Below are positions 1 to 9,193 of a stretch of 64,000 bases of DNA, piece by piece. The notes beneath the pieces were generated by a model, which worked only from the letters and a program-made list of their open reading frames with translations, was not told where the DNA came from and did not search any database. Source of the DNA: Rhynchopus sp. YZ270_cl-10. Its lineage: Eukaryota > Euglenozoa > Diplonemea > Diplonemida > Diplonemidae. The position numbers were made by a program, and so were the translations under genes. How positions within the stretch are numbered: the stretch's first letter is position 1; the number at the start of each line of letters is the position of its first letter. Location of the stretch: contig OZ037838.1 in NCBI GenBank assembly GCA_964035575.1, positions 1,178,001-1,242,000 of the forward strand, given 5' to 3'.

Positions 1-642
1 TTTTTTGGTAATGTTTTATTCTCCCCCCTTACCACACACTTCGCAGAAAAAACTCTTTTTTCGATCGCGAGTTTGTTTTGCGTCTTCCGCAGTTTAAGCT
101 TTTCCCCCCGGTATTATTTGTGATACAATTTTCATGGATAGACATGAAAAGGGACAGCACACAGGTGGTTCCGCGTCATGTTTTTCCACAGAACCGACAC
201 GTGTTGCGTGTCTCCCAAACAACAAAAAAGCAAATGAATAAAAGGTGTTGAAAGGAAAAAGGAAGAACAAAACAGTGTGGTTCACAACAGGGACTATAAA
301 TTTTTTTTTGCGGGGTGTGTGCGTTTCACCACAACCTCTCCTTTTGTCTTTCTTGTTTTTGTTGTCTTTACAGTTTTGTGGGGGGTCCGTGTTCAATGTT
401 GTGAGTAGTGTTTATCTAAAGCTGTGTGCCCTGTGTTGTTATTGCTAACCACTTGCGTGTCAAGGTTGGTTGCTCAAAGCTGTAGGGGGGTAAATATAAA
501 TGGAAAAGTGGGAGTGATATTTCAATTTTATCAAGAACTTCCACCCAACCCAAAACAACGACCCCCATCCCTCATCTCCTCTTTCCACGTGTCCACCAAA
601 CAGAACATGCAATTGCATTCCACCAACACAGCTCTTGAAACA
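1..642. other. Flank upstream of first array gene
   Basis: No gene is supported here. Positions 7-25 repeat a segment found again at 7522-7540 (GGTAATGTTTTATTCTCCCC). Positions 121-172 (core CATGGATAGACATGAAAA) recur at 49143-49190. From about 535 the sequence becomes the A-class leader of the propeller family: a C-rich stretch followed by the CACAGCTCTTGAAACA block that directly precedes eight family start codons. Confidence 0.5.
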
Positions 643-1773
643 ATGATGGATGTGACCTTTGTGCTGGAAGAGTCAGGCGTGACTGCGACAGTGGAGGTGC
701 CGTGCGAGGCGGACGTTGCAGCGGCAAAGGAGGTTGCGTGCACGGCGCTTGCTGTCTCGCCTGCGTCTGTCGAGATGCGCATCGGCACGCAGGTGCTGGA
801 GGGGACGTGCCGTCTGCAGGACACTGCGTTTGATGCAGGGGTGCAGGTTGTGCTTGCCTGCCCTCGCTTTGCCGACATCAAGTGTCCTGCTGAATACAGT
901 GTGGATGGGGGAGTGACGAATTTGTCGCTGTCGCGTTGTGGCACGCTCTGCCTTTATAGTAGAAGTACATGTGTTGGTGGCTTCGATACAGAAACCTTCG
1001 AAACTGCCTTCGTTTTTACTGTTGAGAGTGACTGTTTCATAAGCGGTGCTCCTGCCATCTCACGGTGCAAGACACGTTGCTACCTGGCGTGTGTGGATCG
1101 CCTTCTCGAGCTTGCGCTTCCGGGTGGGGAGGTGCTCCGCAAAGTCGACGGCCCCTCGAAGTTAGTATCCGCCTGTGGCAGTGTTGTTGTCTCCCAAGGT
1201 GACGCCGGTGTCTCTGTGTATGACGAAGACCTGACGTTGCTCCGCTCTCTCTCGCACAAGGTGTGTAGACACACGGCAGTGTCGGACTGTGGTGGGTGGG
1301 TGATGACCTCCTCCGTCAAGGAGAAGAACGCACGTCTGTGGGATGTGAACACAGGTGAAGCTGTGGCATGTGTGCCTATGTCATGGTGTGATGTAGCGCT
1401 TTCAATTTCAAGGTCGGCCTCTGTCTTTGCTGTGGGGGGCTGTGTGGATGAGGCAGAGCGAGTGCAGCTCTACGACTGGTGTGGTGCGGCTCTTCAGAAC
1501 GCCACTATCTCTGGAAGTGTCGTTAGCGTGCAGTTCACCCCGTGTGGGAAGTACCTTGTGGTCTATGTACATAAGTTTACTGACGATGGAGAACTACATC
1601 AAGAGCTGCACCAGTATGATATGGTGACCATGTCTTGTGTGCTTGTGATCCCTGATGTCACCGATCAGTCATTTGTGGTATCACCATGTTCGCGTGTGGT
1701 TGTGTTTCTATCATATGTGTCTTTCGATTGCACCAACGTTGTGACAAGACGTCTGTACCCCCACAACGAGTGA
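643..1773 (+). CDS. Ubl-propeller family protein, copy 1
   Basis: 375 aa counted from the second of two adjacent Met codons (643 or 646). Residues 1-72 (MDVTFVLEESG start) have the strand-helix-strand pattern and length of a ubiquitin-like domain but no C-terminal Gly-Gly, so it is probably a fixed Ubl rather than a conjugated modifier. Residues 80-375 form a propeller. Seven repeats can be read, each with an outer-strand motif (FDTETF 113, ALPGGEVL 157, VSVYDEDLTLL 189, ARLWDVNTGEAV 229, VQLYDW 273, LHQYD 321, VVTRRLY 365). Six have a turn with Cys where WD40 proteins usually have Asp (SRCG 96, SRCK 139, SACG 175, SDCGG 213, TPCGK 298, SPCSR 346). The Met-Met start is preferred because family homology begins there and upstream frames differ between copies. 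No signal peptide or membrane segment is visible, so it is probably cytosolic or nuclear. Function unknown. Confidence 0.85.
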   Translation: MMDVTFVLEESGVTATVEVPCEADVAAAKEVACTALAVSPASVEMRIGTQVLEGTCRLQDTAFDAGVQVVLACPRFADIKCPAEYSVDGGVTNLSLSRCGTLCLYSRSTCVGGFDTETFETAFVFTVESDCFISGAPAISRCKTRCYLACVDRLLELALPGGEVLRKVDGPSKLVSACGSVVVSQGDAGVSVYDEDLTLLRSLSHKVCRHTAVSDCGGWVMTSSVKEKNARLWDVNTGEAVACVPMSWCDVALSISRSASVFAVGGCVDEAERVQLYDWCGAALQNATISGSVVSVQFTPCGKYLVVYVHKFTDDGELHQELHQYDMVTMSCVLVIPDVTDQSFVVSPCSRVVVFLSYVSFDCTNVVTRRLYPHNE

Positions 1774-2193
1774 TGTTCATGCTTTGGCACCATGTGAAAT
1801 GGGTGTGGTGACTTGCCCCCTTGTATTCCGTGGAGGCGGAAGAACTGGTGTCGTCAACAGAAGCCTGCGTCTTGCCACCACACACCTATCCAGTGATGGC
1901 AGATCTGCATCCACGAGCAAGACACCGCAGACCACCTTGTCGCAGCCGAACACCACATCGCCTCCCGCCAGGCCGCCCTCGTCGCCCTCCACACAGAGAT
2001 GTGCGCCATGGTGAGACCTATCCATGTCCTTACTGCTGTTCATTTTTGTCCTGTACCGCAGAACTTCTACCCAACCAAAAACAACGACCCCCATCCCTCG
2101 TCCCCTCTTTCCACGTGTCCACCCTCTCAGCTCCTTCAACTGTCCACCAAACAGAACATTCAATTGCATCACACCAACACAGCTCTTGAAACA
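1774..2193 (+). pseudogene. Conserved spacer with fossil exon and 51-nt intron-like segment (copy 1)
   Basis: This spacer begins TGATGTTCATGCTTTGGCAC and is repeated after seven family members. One frame near 1905-2010 reads like a helical protein segment (IHEQDTADHLVAAEHH...ALHTEMCAMV). It ends exactly at a good 5' splice site (ATG|GTGAGA, 2011), and a 3' site (CCGCAG) follows at 2061. An upstream stretch in another frame (VEAEELVSSTEACVLPP) also looks coding, so the two halves are out of register. It is either a decayed exon carried with each duplication or a spliced 5' UTR of the following gene. Which of these holds is unresolved. Confidence 0.45.
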
Positions 2194-3282
2194 ATGATGG
2201 ATGTGACCTTTGTGCTTGAAGAGTCAGGCGTGACTGCGACAGTGGAGGTGCCGTGCGAGGCGGACGTTGCAGCGGCAAAGGAGGTTGCGTGCACGGCGCT
2301 TGCTGTCTCGCCTGCGTCTGTCGAGATGCGCATCGGCACGCAGGTGCTGGAGGGGACGTGCCGTCTGCAGGACACTGCGTTTGGTGAAGGGGTGCAGGTT
2401 GTGCTTGCCTGCCCTCGCTTTGCCGACATCAAGTGTCCTGCTGAGTACACTTCTCAAGGTGCGTATTCGTTCTCGTTGCTGTCGCGTTGTGGTATGTTGT
2501 GCGTCTTTTTACAGTGGAATGGGGAGTACGTCGGCTTTGACACAGAAACCTTCGACACAGTCTTCTCGTTTCGTGTGGACGCTGCGCTGCGATTGCTCCC
2601 TTCCCTCTCGCAGTGCAAGACACGCTGCTACCTCGCGTGTGTGGATCACTTTTGCGAAGTTGCACTTCCGGGTGGGGAGGTGCTCCGCAAATTTGAAGAA
2701 GACTCCAGAGAAGTGTTCGCGTGTGGCGGTGTTGTTGTCTCGAAGGGCACGAACGGTGTATCTGTGTATGACAAACACCTGACGTTGCTCCGCTCTCTCT
2801 CACACGAGGATTGCAACCGTGTGGCAGTATCGGACTGTGGTGGGTGGGTGATGACCTCCTCCAACAAGGAGAACAATGTACGTCTGTGGGATGTGACCAC
2901 AGGTGCAGTTGTGGCATGTGTGCCTGCGGGGACGTACGTGGCGCTTTCACGGTCTGCCTCTGTCTTTGCTGTGGAGTGCTCTGAAAAAGTGCAGCTCTAT
3001 GACTGGAGTGGTGCGGCTCTTGGCAGCTTAGAAAATAAGCAGAGTCTCGTCTCTGCTGTGCAGTTCACTCCGTGTGGGAAGTATGTTGCTGTTTCTTTTG
3101 TGGCTCGTGGAGTACGTGCTAACAAAGCTGCACTCCACCAGTATGATGTGGCCACTATGTCCTGTGTGCGTGTGTTCCGGAATGTTGGCAAATCATTTAC
3201 GATATCGCCGTGTTCGCGTGTGGTTGTGTTTCGGTCATCAGAAAGGGACGCCTTTGTGACTAGGCATCTGTACCCCTACTGA
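2194..3282 (+). CDS. Ubl-propeller family protein, copy 2
   Basis: 362 aa from the first of two adjacent Met codons; the A-class leader (GCTCTTGAAACA) precedes it. The Ubl differs from copy 1 only near residues 63-65 (G-E-G instead of D-A-G). The propeller is shorter. The 4th blade reads SHEDCNRVAVSDCGG and its outer strand is VRLWDVTTGAVV. The protein ends in LYPY rather than LYPHNE, defining a second C-terminal subtype shared with copies 11 and 13. The next gene is B-class. Confidence 0.84.
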   Translation: MMDVTFVLEESGVTATVEVPCEADVAAAKEVACTALAVSPASVEMRIGTQVLEGTCRLQDTAFGEGVQVVLACPRFADIKCPAEYTSQGAYSFSLLSRCGMLCVFLQWNGEYVGFDTETFDTVFSFRVDAALRLLPSLSQCKTRCYLACVDHFCEVALPGGEVLRKFEEDSREVFACGGVVVSKGTNGVSVYDKHLTLLRSLSHEDCNRVAVSDCGGWVMTSSNKENNVRLWDVTTGAVVACVPAGTYVALSRSASVFAVECSEKVQLYDWSGAALGSLENKQSLVSAVQFTPCGKYVAVSFVARGVRANKAALHQYDVATMSCVRVFRNVGKSFTISPCSRVVVFRSSERDAFVTRHLYPY

Positions 3283-3518
3283 GTGCTGCGGTGTGTTGCT
3301 ATCGTGCGTTGCATCAGTATTTGCGTTGTACCAGCCAGTGAGAACATACATTTTGACATATTTTGAGGATAACGACCACACCACCCTTTAACTTTTGCTT
3401 TGTTAAAACCCTCTCCTGTTGGTGGAAACTACAGACACAACGAAAATGTCTAAATACCCAAAACAACCCACACCTCATCTCCTTCCTAACAGAGGTGGAA
3501 CAAGAAGAAGACAAAACA
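3283..3518. other. B-class leader region
   Basis: Spacer related to 10880-11129 upstream of copy 6, with long shared blocks (for example GTGTTGCTATCGTGCGTTGC and GGTGGAAACTACAGACACAA). It ends in TCCTTCCTAACAG|AGGTGG, a plausible splice acceptor 33 nt before the start codon. This leader type precedes copies 3, 4, 6, 12 and 14. Confidence 0.5.
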
Positions 3519-4643
3519 ATGGATGTGACCTTTGTGCTGGAAGAGTCAGGCGTGACTGCGACAGTGGAGGTGCCGTGCGAGGCGGACGTTGCAGCGGCAA
3601 AGGGGGTTGCGTGCACGGCGCTTGCTGTCTCGCCTGCGTCTGTCGAGATGCGCATCGGCACGCAGGTGCTGGAGGGGACGTGCCGTCTGCAGGACACTGC
3701 GTTTGATGCAGGGGTGCAGGTTGTGCTTGCCTGCCCTCGCTTTGCCGACATCAAGTGTCCTGCTGAGTACAGCGCGGATGGGGGCGTGACGTATATGTCG
3801 CTGTCACGTTGTGGCACGCTCTGCCTCTATAGCGATAGTAAGCATATTCGTGTCTTTGACACAGAAACCTTCGAAACTGCCTTCGTTTTTGATGTGGTCA
3901 GCGACTGGTTTGTTTACGGCACACCTGCCATATCGACATGCAAGACACACTGCTACGTGCCGTGTGGGGAAGACTTTCGCAAGCTTGCGCTTCCGGGTGG
4001 GGAGGTGCTCCGCAAAGTCGACGGCACCTCGATGTCAATGTTCGCGTGTGGCGGTGTTGTTGTCTCGAAGGGCACCGACAGCGTCTCTGTGTATGATGAA
4101 GACCTAACGTTGCTCCGCTCTCTCTCGCATACGGGATGCATGGACATGGCAGTATCGGACTGTGGTGGGTGGGTGCTCACCTCCTCCTGGCAGAAGGGGA
4201 ACGGACGTTTGTGGGATGTGAACACAGGTGAAACTGTTGCATGTGTTCCGACAGATGGGTGGCATGTGGCGCTTTCAAGGTCTGCCTCTGTCTTTGCTGT
4301 GGTGGACAGTGTGGACGAGACACAGAGAGTGCAACTCTACGACCGGAGTGGTGCGGCTCTTCAGAACGCCATCATCTCTGGAGAAGTCCTTCGCGTGCAG
4401 TTCACCCCGTGTGGGAAGTACCTTGTGGTACATGTACAAGAGGATCATGCCGATGTACACGCAACGCTGCACCAGTATGATGTGGCGACCATGTCATGTG
4501 TACTTGCGATCCCGGACGTCACCGGTACGCCATTTGCGATATCACCGTGTTCGCGGGTGGTTGTGTTTCTATTATCCGAAAGCGACAACATTGTCACAAG
4601 ATATCTGCACCCCCACAACGAGCTCGTACAGGACCGTGTCTAG
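3519..4643 (+). CDS. Ubl-propeller family protein, copy 3
   Basis: 374 aa. The single Met follows the GGAACAAGAAGAAGACAAAACA leader. The frame is open upstream (EVEQEEDKT before Met), but homology across the family starts at Met. The Ubl carries G instead of E at residue 29, as in copies 5 and 6. The C-terminus is unusual: after LHPHNE it runs on for six more residues (LVQDRV) because the normal stop codon is lost. Confidence 0.84.
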   Translation: MDVTFVLEESGVTATVEVPCEADVAAAKGVACTALAVSPASVEMRIGTQVLEGTCRLQDTAFDAGVQVVLACPRFADIKCPAEYSADGGVTYMSLSRCGTLCLYSDSKHIRVFDTETFETAFVFDVVSDWFVYGTPAISTCKTHCYVPCGEDFRKLALPGGEVLRKVDGTSMSMFACGGVVVSKGTDSVSVYDEDLTLLRSLSHTGCMDMAVSDCGGWVLTSSWQKGNGRLWDVNTGETVACVPTDGWHVALSRSASVFAVVDSVDETQRVQLYDRSGAALQNAIISGEVLRVQFTPCGKYLVVHVQEDHADVHATLHQYDVATMSCVLAIPDVTGTPFAISPCSRVVVFLLSESDNIVTRYLHPHNELVQDRV

Positions 4644-5213
4644 GTGCGTTGCTCTGCTTATTTCTGCAGCTCATGCATGACGCTCTCACTGTGCGACCCT
4701 TCATCTCCGACACAACCATACCCTAGGCAGTGAGACGTCATGTTGTCGGTAGGAACAGCCTCATGCAGTGCCGTGGAGTTGGAGAAGTCGCCGAGCATTG
4801 CGCAGTCACGATGCTGGAAGGCGTCGGTGGGCTGCTCGAAGGACGCCCTGTTCAGGGATGCAGCACTTCCATGGCCTCGTTGCTGGGTGCGTGTGTTTGA
4901 GAGCAGGTGTGGGTTATGCCTAGCGCTCGGAATGTAGCCCATAGAGCGAGCGTTGTGTGTGAGGAGGGGGTTCGCTGACCAGAAGTCCGACCTTGTGTAC
5001 TTCTGCAAGGGTGTGAAGGGATAGGGGTGTACCAATGCGGAACCGTGTCTGTGTTGTGTGTTTGCTTCGTTGAAACTTCTTTTTGCTCACGTGACATTCA
5101 TCTAGGTGGAGGGTTTTACTGTTTTCCCGTATTCCTGTATTCACCACAACGGTGCGGAGGGTAACCAGGGTTCTTTGTGGGGTGCTCTTTCGCACTTCTT
5201 CGCGATTTTTGTG
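4644..5213. other. Intergenic, possible minus-strand exon
   Basis: No family homology was seen. The minus strand has an open stretch (about 4658-4870) reading FEQPTDAFQHRDCAMLGDF and ending VMHELQK-stop. It looks more protein-like than the surroundings and could be the last exon of an unrecognised gene or a relic. No start or splice model can be defended. Confidence 0.2.
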
Positions 5214-5733
5214 TTTTCAACTTACCTTCCTTCTGTAAGGGCAACCGTAGGTGAAGTAAGGTATAGTATTGAAATCGATGTGGGGGGGGAGTAAAGGGTC
5301 AATTTTACAAAACCAGATTTTGAGGAAAATTTTAGCCGAAAATGGGCCCCACGTATAAGGAACCGGGCTCATATTTCTCAAAATTTAAGTGGTCAAAAAA
5401 ATTGTCCAATTTTCGAGATTGACCCCACCACTGCACGGGCGGAGCCCAAAAATGCAAATAAGGACCCTTTTCAACTTACCTTCCTTCACCCCCCCCTGTA
5501 AGGGTAACCGTAGGTGAAGTAAGGTATAGTATTGAAATCGATGTGGGGGGGGAGTAAAGGGTCAATTTTACAAAACCAGGTTTTGAGGAAAATTTTAGCC
5601 GAAAATGGGCCCCACGTATAAGCAACCGGGCTCATATTTCTCAAAATTTAAGTGGTCAAAAAATTGTCCAATTTTCGAGATTGACCCCACCACTGCACGG
5701 GCGGAGCCCAAAAATGCAAATAAGGACCCTTTT
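5214..5733. repeat. Two tandem copies of a ~255-bp intergenic repeat
   Basis: 5214-5467 and 5468-5733 are near-identical direct copies. The second carries an extra C-run near 5488. Each contains GAAATCGATGTGGGGGG, GAAAATGGGCCCCACGTATA and the dispersed motif ATTGACCCCACCACTGCACG. The 3' half of the unit is related to 36340-36480. Confidence 0.8.
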
Positions 5734-5834
5734 TAATTTGTTCTCTTGAAATGTGTAATTTCAAGTTTTCGCGAAAAAAATAAGAACTGATCCTACAAGG
5801 GTTGAAGGAAGGTGGTTGAAAATTACAATAACAA

Positions 5835-6279
5835 CAAGAACAAGTAATTGCTAAGAAAAAAACGGGGTGTGCTGTGGAAAACCCCGCGTGATTTCGAAAG
5901 CACCGTAGCATCCAAACGATTTGCTGGAGGTGCTGATGTGCCTGGTGTGATCGACGTGTTGTCGTCTGAGCATTCTGTGTTCCTCCCGCACTGCCCCAAC
6001 GACGACGACACTGCGTGGGACCCTGTGGACAAAAACGAGCTGAAACACGCCGAGCCTGCCGAGACTACGTCCAACAACGCTATCGATCAGATGGTGCTGG
6101 ATGAAGAGGACAGCCCCCTTCTTGAACGTTTCATCAGATGCAGGCGTCCAGTGGGTACGAAGAGCGTTATCATACCTGCAGAAGAGCAGAGTGCTGGGTG
6201 TGTTGTAGGTTACTTCTACAGGGTGGAGTTCCACAGCACACGCCGTTTTTTTTCCGATAGCAATTACTTGTTTTTCTTG
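5835..6279. mobile_element. ~445-bp element with ~45-bp terminal inverted repeats
   Basis: The left end (5835-5879, CAAGTAATTGCTA... GTGTGCTGTGGAA) is inverted at the right end (6229-6279, TTCCACAGCACACG ... TAGCAATTACTTG) with a few mismatches. The interior is open on the + strand (5848-6232) and reads DVPGVIDVLSSEHSVFLPH and LDEEDSPLLERF, a possibly captured or relic coding piece I do not recognise. No transposase was seen, so it would be non-autonomous. A clear target duplication was not found. Confidence 0.55.
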
Positions 6280-6409
6280 CGTGCACTCCTAGCCCTATAT
6301 GAATATGTGATAAAAAAGATCGAGTGCATGTCGTGTTTTTCTCCCACACCCTCCACATCAACATCACCGTACAACAAAAAGGAAAACCTTGTGAAAACAA
6401 AACCAACAA

Positions 6410-7341
6410 ATGGATTTGACTATCAAAGGGTTGAACGGAGTACAACATACGGTCGAGCTGGGTGAGGATGATACACCTGCGGTACTGCGTCGGAAGGTGG
6501 CGACTGCAGTAGGGTTGCCTGAAGACAGCTTTGTGATGAGTTTTGGAGGGGAGGCGATGGACGAAGGATACGACATGACGCAGCTGAGTGCCGAGGACAC
6601 GGTTGCGTTGACGACGAAAAAGAAGTTCGAGGCCATTGCAGCACTTCATGCGTTGGGTGAGACTGACATCACGGCTGAGAGGCTGAAGCGTGTGGGAATC
6701 CTGAGGTTGCGTGTTTGCTTCTGCAGGCGGAGGTTGCGACAGTGATTCCTGAGAACTTCCTCTATACCAGGGTACGTCCCCCAGGGGCTCGCCGTAAACG
6801 TCATAGCGTCGAGATCTCGAGTCTTGACCTGAGCGCTGTATCTGTTGTGACTCAAATTGAGGGCGGCTTTCTTATGAACTGCCGTCCATTGACAAGCATC
6901 GACCTCTCTGGGTTGATCCATGTTACACAAATCGGCCACAGCTTCCTTTCTGGGTGCAGTTCTTTGTGTACACTGGACTTATCTCCACTGAGCAGGGTTA
7001 CGCAGGTTGGGTGCGGCTTTGTTCAGTACTGCTGTTCATTGACAAGCATCGACCTCTCTGGGTTGATCCAGGTTACACAAATCGACCACAGCTTCCTTGC
7101 TGAATGTAGTTCTTTGTGTACACTGGACTTATCCCCACTGAGCCGTGTCACCGAACTAGACAACAGCTTCTTTCTTGCTGAATGCACCATGTTGGAGCGC
7201 ATCTACCTCTCAGGCTGCAGCGATGTTGTGTCGAGCGCAGTGAGGGACGAACAGCTGGGGCATTTGGTGGTAGAATCCCGTCCGAAGCGCAGCAGAGACG
7301 AATCACCGGAGCAATTCAAGCGACGCAGGCACGCAGAGTGA
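6410..7341 (+). pseudogene. Ubiquitin-like domain + leucine-rich repeat protein, frameshifted
   Basis: The start at 6410 gives an N-terminal Ubl (residues 1-75, MDLTIKGLNGVQ; core SFVMSFGGEAMDEG). The frame runs to about ALGETDITAERLKRVG and then leaves register. One nucleotide out of frame at about 6694-6697 it continues NPEVACLLLQAEVATVIPE and into LRRs of about 24-25 residues (LTSIDLSGL..VTQIGHSFLSGCSS, LCTLDLSPLSRVTQV). It ends in a basic tail (RPKRSRDESPEQFKRRR), a possible nuclear signal. LRRs of this spacing resemble the BspA/TpLRR type. A single 1-nt indel restores a protein of about 310 aa, so it is a recent pseudogene, a sequencing error or an unusual frameshift. No phase-consistent intron of ordinary size removes the break. 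It sits inside the first propeller array and shares the Ubl-first architecture. Confidence 0.7.
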
Positions 7342-8080
7342 CGCCGCCAGCGTTTTCGGACATATGCACATGCCACAGTTCAGGTGATATACTACAGTGT
7401 ACAGCGGCAAAACCCCATCCCGAGCTTTCGGTCCGGTACGTTGGCGGGGCATCTCCCTTCATATGTGTATATGTCCGGAAATTATTCAGAAAGTGCCGGA
7501 CATATACACGGGGGAGGGTAGGTAATGTTTTATTCTCCCCCACAAAATATCACGAGCAGAGAAACACTCGTTTTTTCACACAGTTCGTTGTTTGTTTTTC
7601 TCAATACCTTTTTTCAAAAAAAAAAAAAAAATATTACGCCCTTCGCAGCCAAAAACAAGTACTTTAAATAACAAAGAGTTGTGATTGAGCGTATCTGATC
7701 CTAATAGCAACCAAAACAAAAGAAAGTACAAAGAAGAATTTTTCTCCGTCAAACATAAGAAATGAAAAATAGACACGAAAGCAAAGAGATTTTGACAAAA
7801 AAGGGACAATAAAAACGGCGAGAAAAAGTACACTTTTTTGTTTCAACGAGCGAAGCGAGGGTACTGCTACTTGGCGTGGTCAAGGCATTTTCAAAGGATG
7901 CGCTTCCTTGCGTCTGAAAGGTTATCCTGACGAAAGCGTTTTTGCGTAACAAAACCTACCCTGCCCCTGCTCTTCATTTTGTCATGATGAAGCAGCTGGA
8001 ATCCCTGCGGACAAACAGCGCAAAACAATACAACCCACACCTCATGTCCTAATAGGGTGGAACAAGAAGAAGTCAAAACA
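7342..8080. other. Intergenic between Ubl-LRR gene and copy 4
   Basis: A small inverted repeat (TTTCGGACATATGCAC near 7353, GTGTATATGTCCGGAAA near 7465) suggests a ~127-bp foldback. 7522-7540 repeats sequence from 7-25. A 15-bp A-run lies at 7617-7631. CGAGCGAAGCGAGG at 7846 is the short hairpin-forming motif also seen at 28023 and 29670. The B-class leader (GGAACAAGAAGAAG) begins at about 8059. Confidence 0.4.
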
Positions 8081-9193
8081 ATGGATGTGACCTTTGTGCT
8101 GGAAGAGTCAGGCGTGACTGCGACAGTGGAGGTGCCGTGCGAGGCGGACGTTGCAGCGGCAAAGGAGGTTGCGTGCACGGCGCTTGCTGTCTCGCCTGCG
8201 TCTGTCGAGATGCGCATCGGCACGCAGGTGCTGGAGGGGACGTGCCGTCTGCAGGACACTGCGTTTGATGCAGGGGTGCAGGTTGTGCTTGCCCGCCGCT
8301 TTGCCGACATCAAGTGTCCTGCTAAGAACAGTGAACTTAAGTCTGTACAATACTTGACACTGTCGCGTTGTGGAACGCTTTGCCTCTACAGTCTGTACTT
8401 CGCTGGGGTTGGCGGTTTCGACACAGAAACCTTTGACACTGTCTTCTGGATTCAATTGGGTGGTATTCTGATGAGCAGTCCGCCTGCCATCTCACGGTGC
8501 AAGACGCGTTGCTACCTGGCGTGTACGGATCACCTTCTCGAGCTTGCGCTTCCGGGTGGGGAGGTGCTCCGCAAAGTCGACGGCCCCTCGAATGCAGTGT
8601 TCACGTGTGGCGGTGTTGTTGTCTCCCGAGGCAAAGACGGCGTCTCTGTGTATGACGAAGACCTGACGTTGCTCCGCTCTCTCTCGCACGTGGGGTGCTG
8701 GCACATGGCAGTATCGGACTGTGGTAGGTGGGTGATCACCTCCTCCGAAGATGACAGCAACACACGTCTGTGGGATGTGAACACAGGTGAAGCTGTGGCA
8801 TGTGTGCCTGCGGAGGGGTGGTGTGTGGCTCTTTCAAGGTCTGCCTCTGTCTCTGCTGTGGTGGGCGATGTTGAGCAACGGAGAGTGCAGCTCTACGACT
8901 GGAGTGGTGCGGCTCTCCAGAGCGCCACTGTCTCTGGAGATGTCTGTGACGTGCAATTCACCCCGTGTGGGAAGTACTTTGTGGTCCGTGTAGAAGAGTT
9001 TGCTCATGGAGTGCGTAATGTAGAGCTGCACCAGTATGATGTGGCGACCATGTCCTGTGTACTTGTGATCCGAGGCGTCACGGGTCACTCATTTGCGATA
9101 TCACCGTGTTCGCGAGTGGTTGTGCTGGTTGTGTTTGCGTCGTCCGGCAGCACCAACGTCGTGACAAAACATCTGTACCCCCACAACGAGTGA
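8081..9193 (+). CDS. Ubl-propeller family protein, copy 4
   Basis: 370 aa from the Met after the B-class leader. At the Ubl/propeller junction it reads VVLARRFADIKC, two residues shorter than copies with ACPRF. Where most copies have AEYS it has AKNSELKS. The 4th blade reads SHVGCWHMAVSDCGR. It ends LYPHNE. Confidence 0.85.
   Translation: MDVTFVLEESGVTATVEVPCEADVAAAKEVACTALAVSPASVEMRIGTQVLEGTCRLQDTAFDAGVQVVLARRFADIKCPAKNSELKSVQYLTLSRCGTLCLYSLYFAGVGGFDTETFDTVFWIQLGGILMSSPPAISRCKTRCYLACTDHLLELALPGGEVLRKVDGPSNAVFTCGGVVVSRGKDGVSVYDEDLTLLRSLSHVGCWHMAVSDCGRWVITSSEDDSNTRLWDVNTGEAVACVPAEGWCVALSRSASVSAVVGDVEQRRVQLYDWSGAALQSATVSGDVCDVQFTPCGKYFVVRVEEFAHGVRNVELHQYDVATMSCVLVIRGVTGHSFAISPCSRVVVLVVFASSGSTNVVTKHLYPHNE

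Noticed and set aside
716..916. Plus-strand shadow frame MQRQRRLRARRLLSRLRL... in many copies
   Set aside because: A frame offset of the Ubl coding sequence; Arg-rich by codon shift, with no independent conservation.
531..944. Long minus-strand open frames opposite every Ubl segment (reading ...MRISTDAGETASAVHAT...)
   Set aside because: They recur because the Ubl DNA is nearly identical in all copies; they end at unrelated points upstream, and the plus-strand frame is clearly the conserved protein.
6657..6726. Intron (GTGAGA...CTGCAG, 70 nt) joining the Ubl and LRR parts
   Set aside because: Splicing it leaves the LRR part out of frame; a 1-nt indel at about 6695 gives a much smoother junction.
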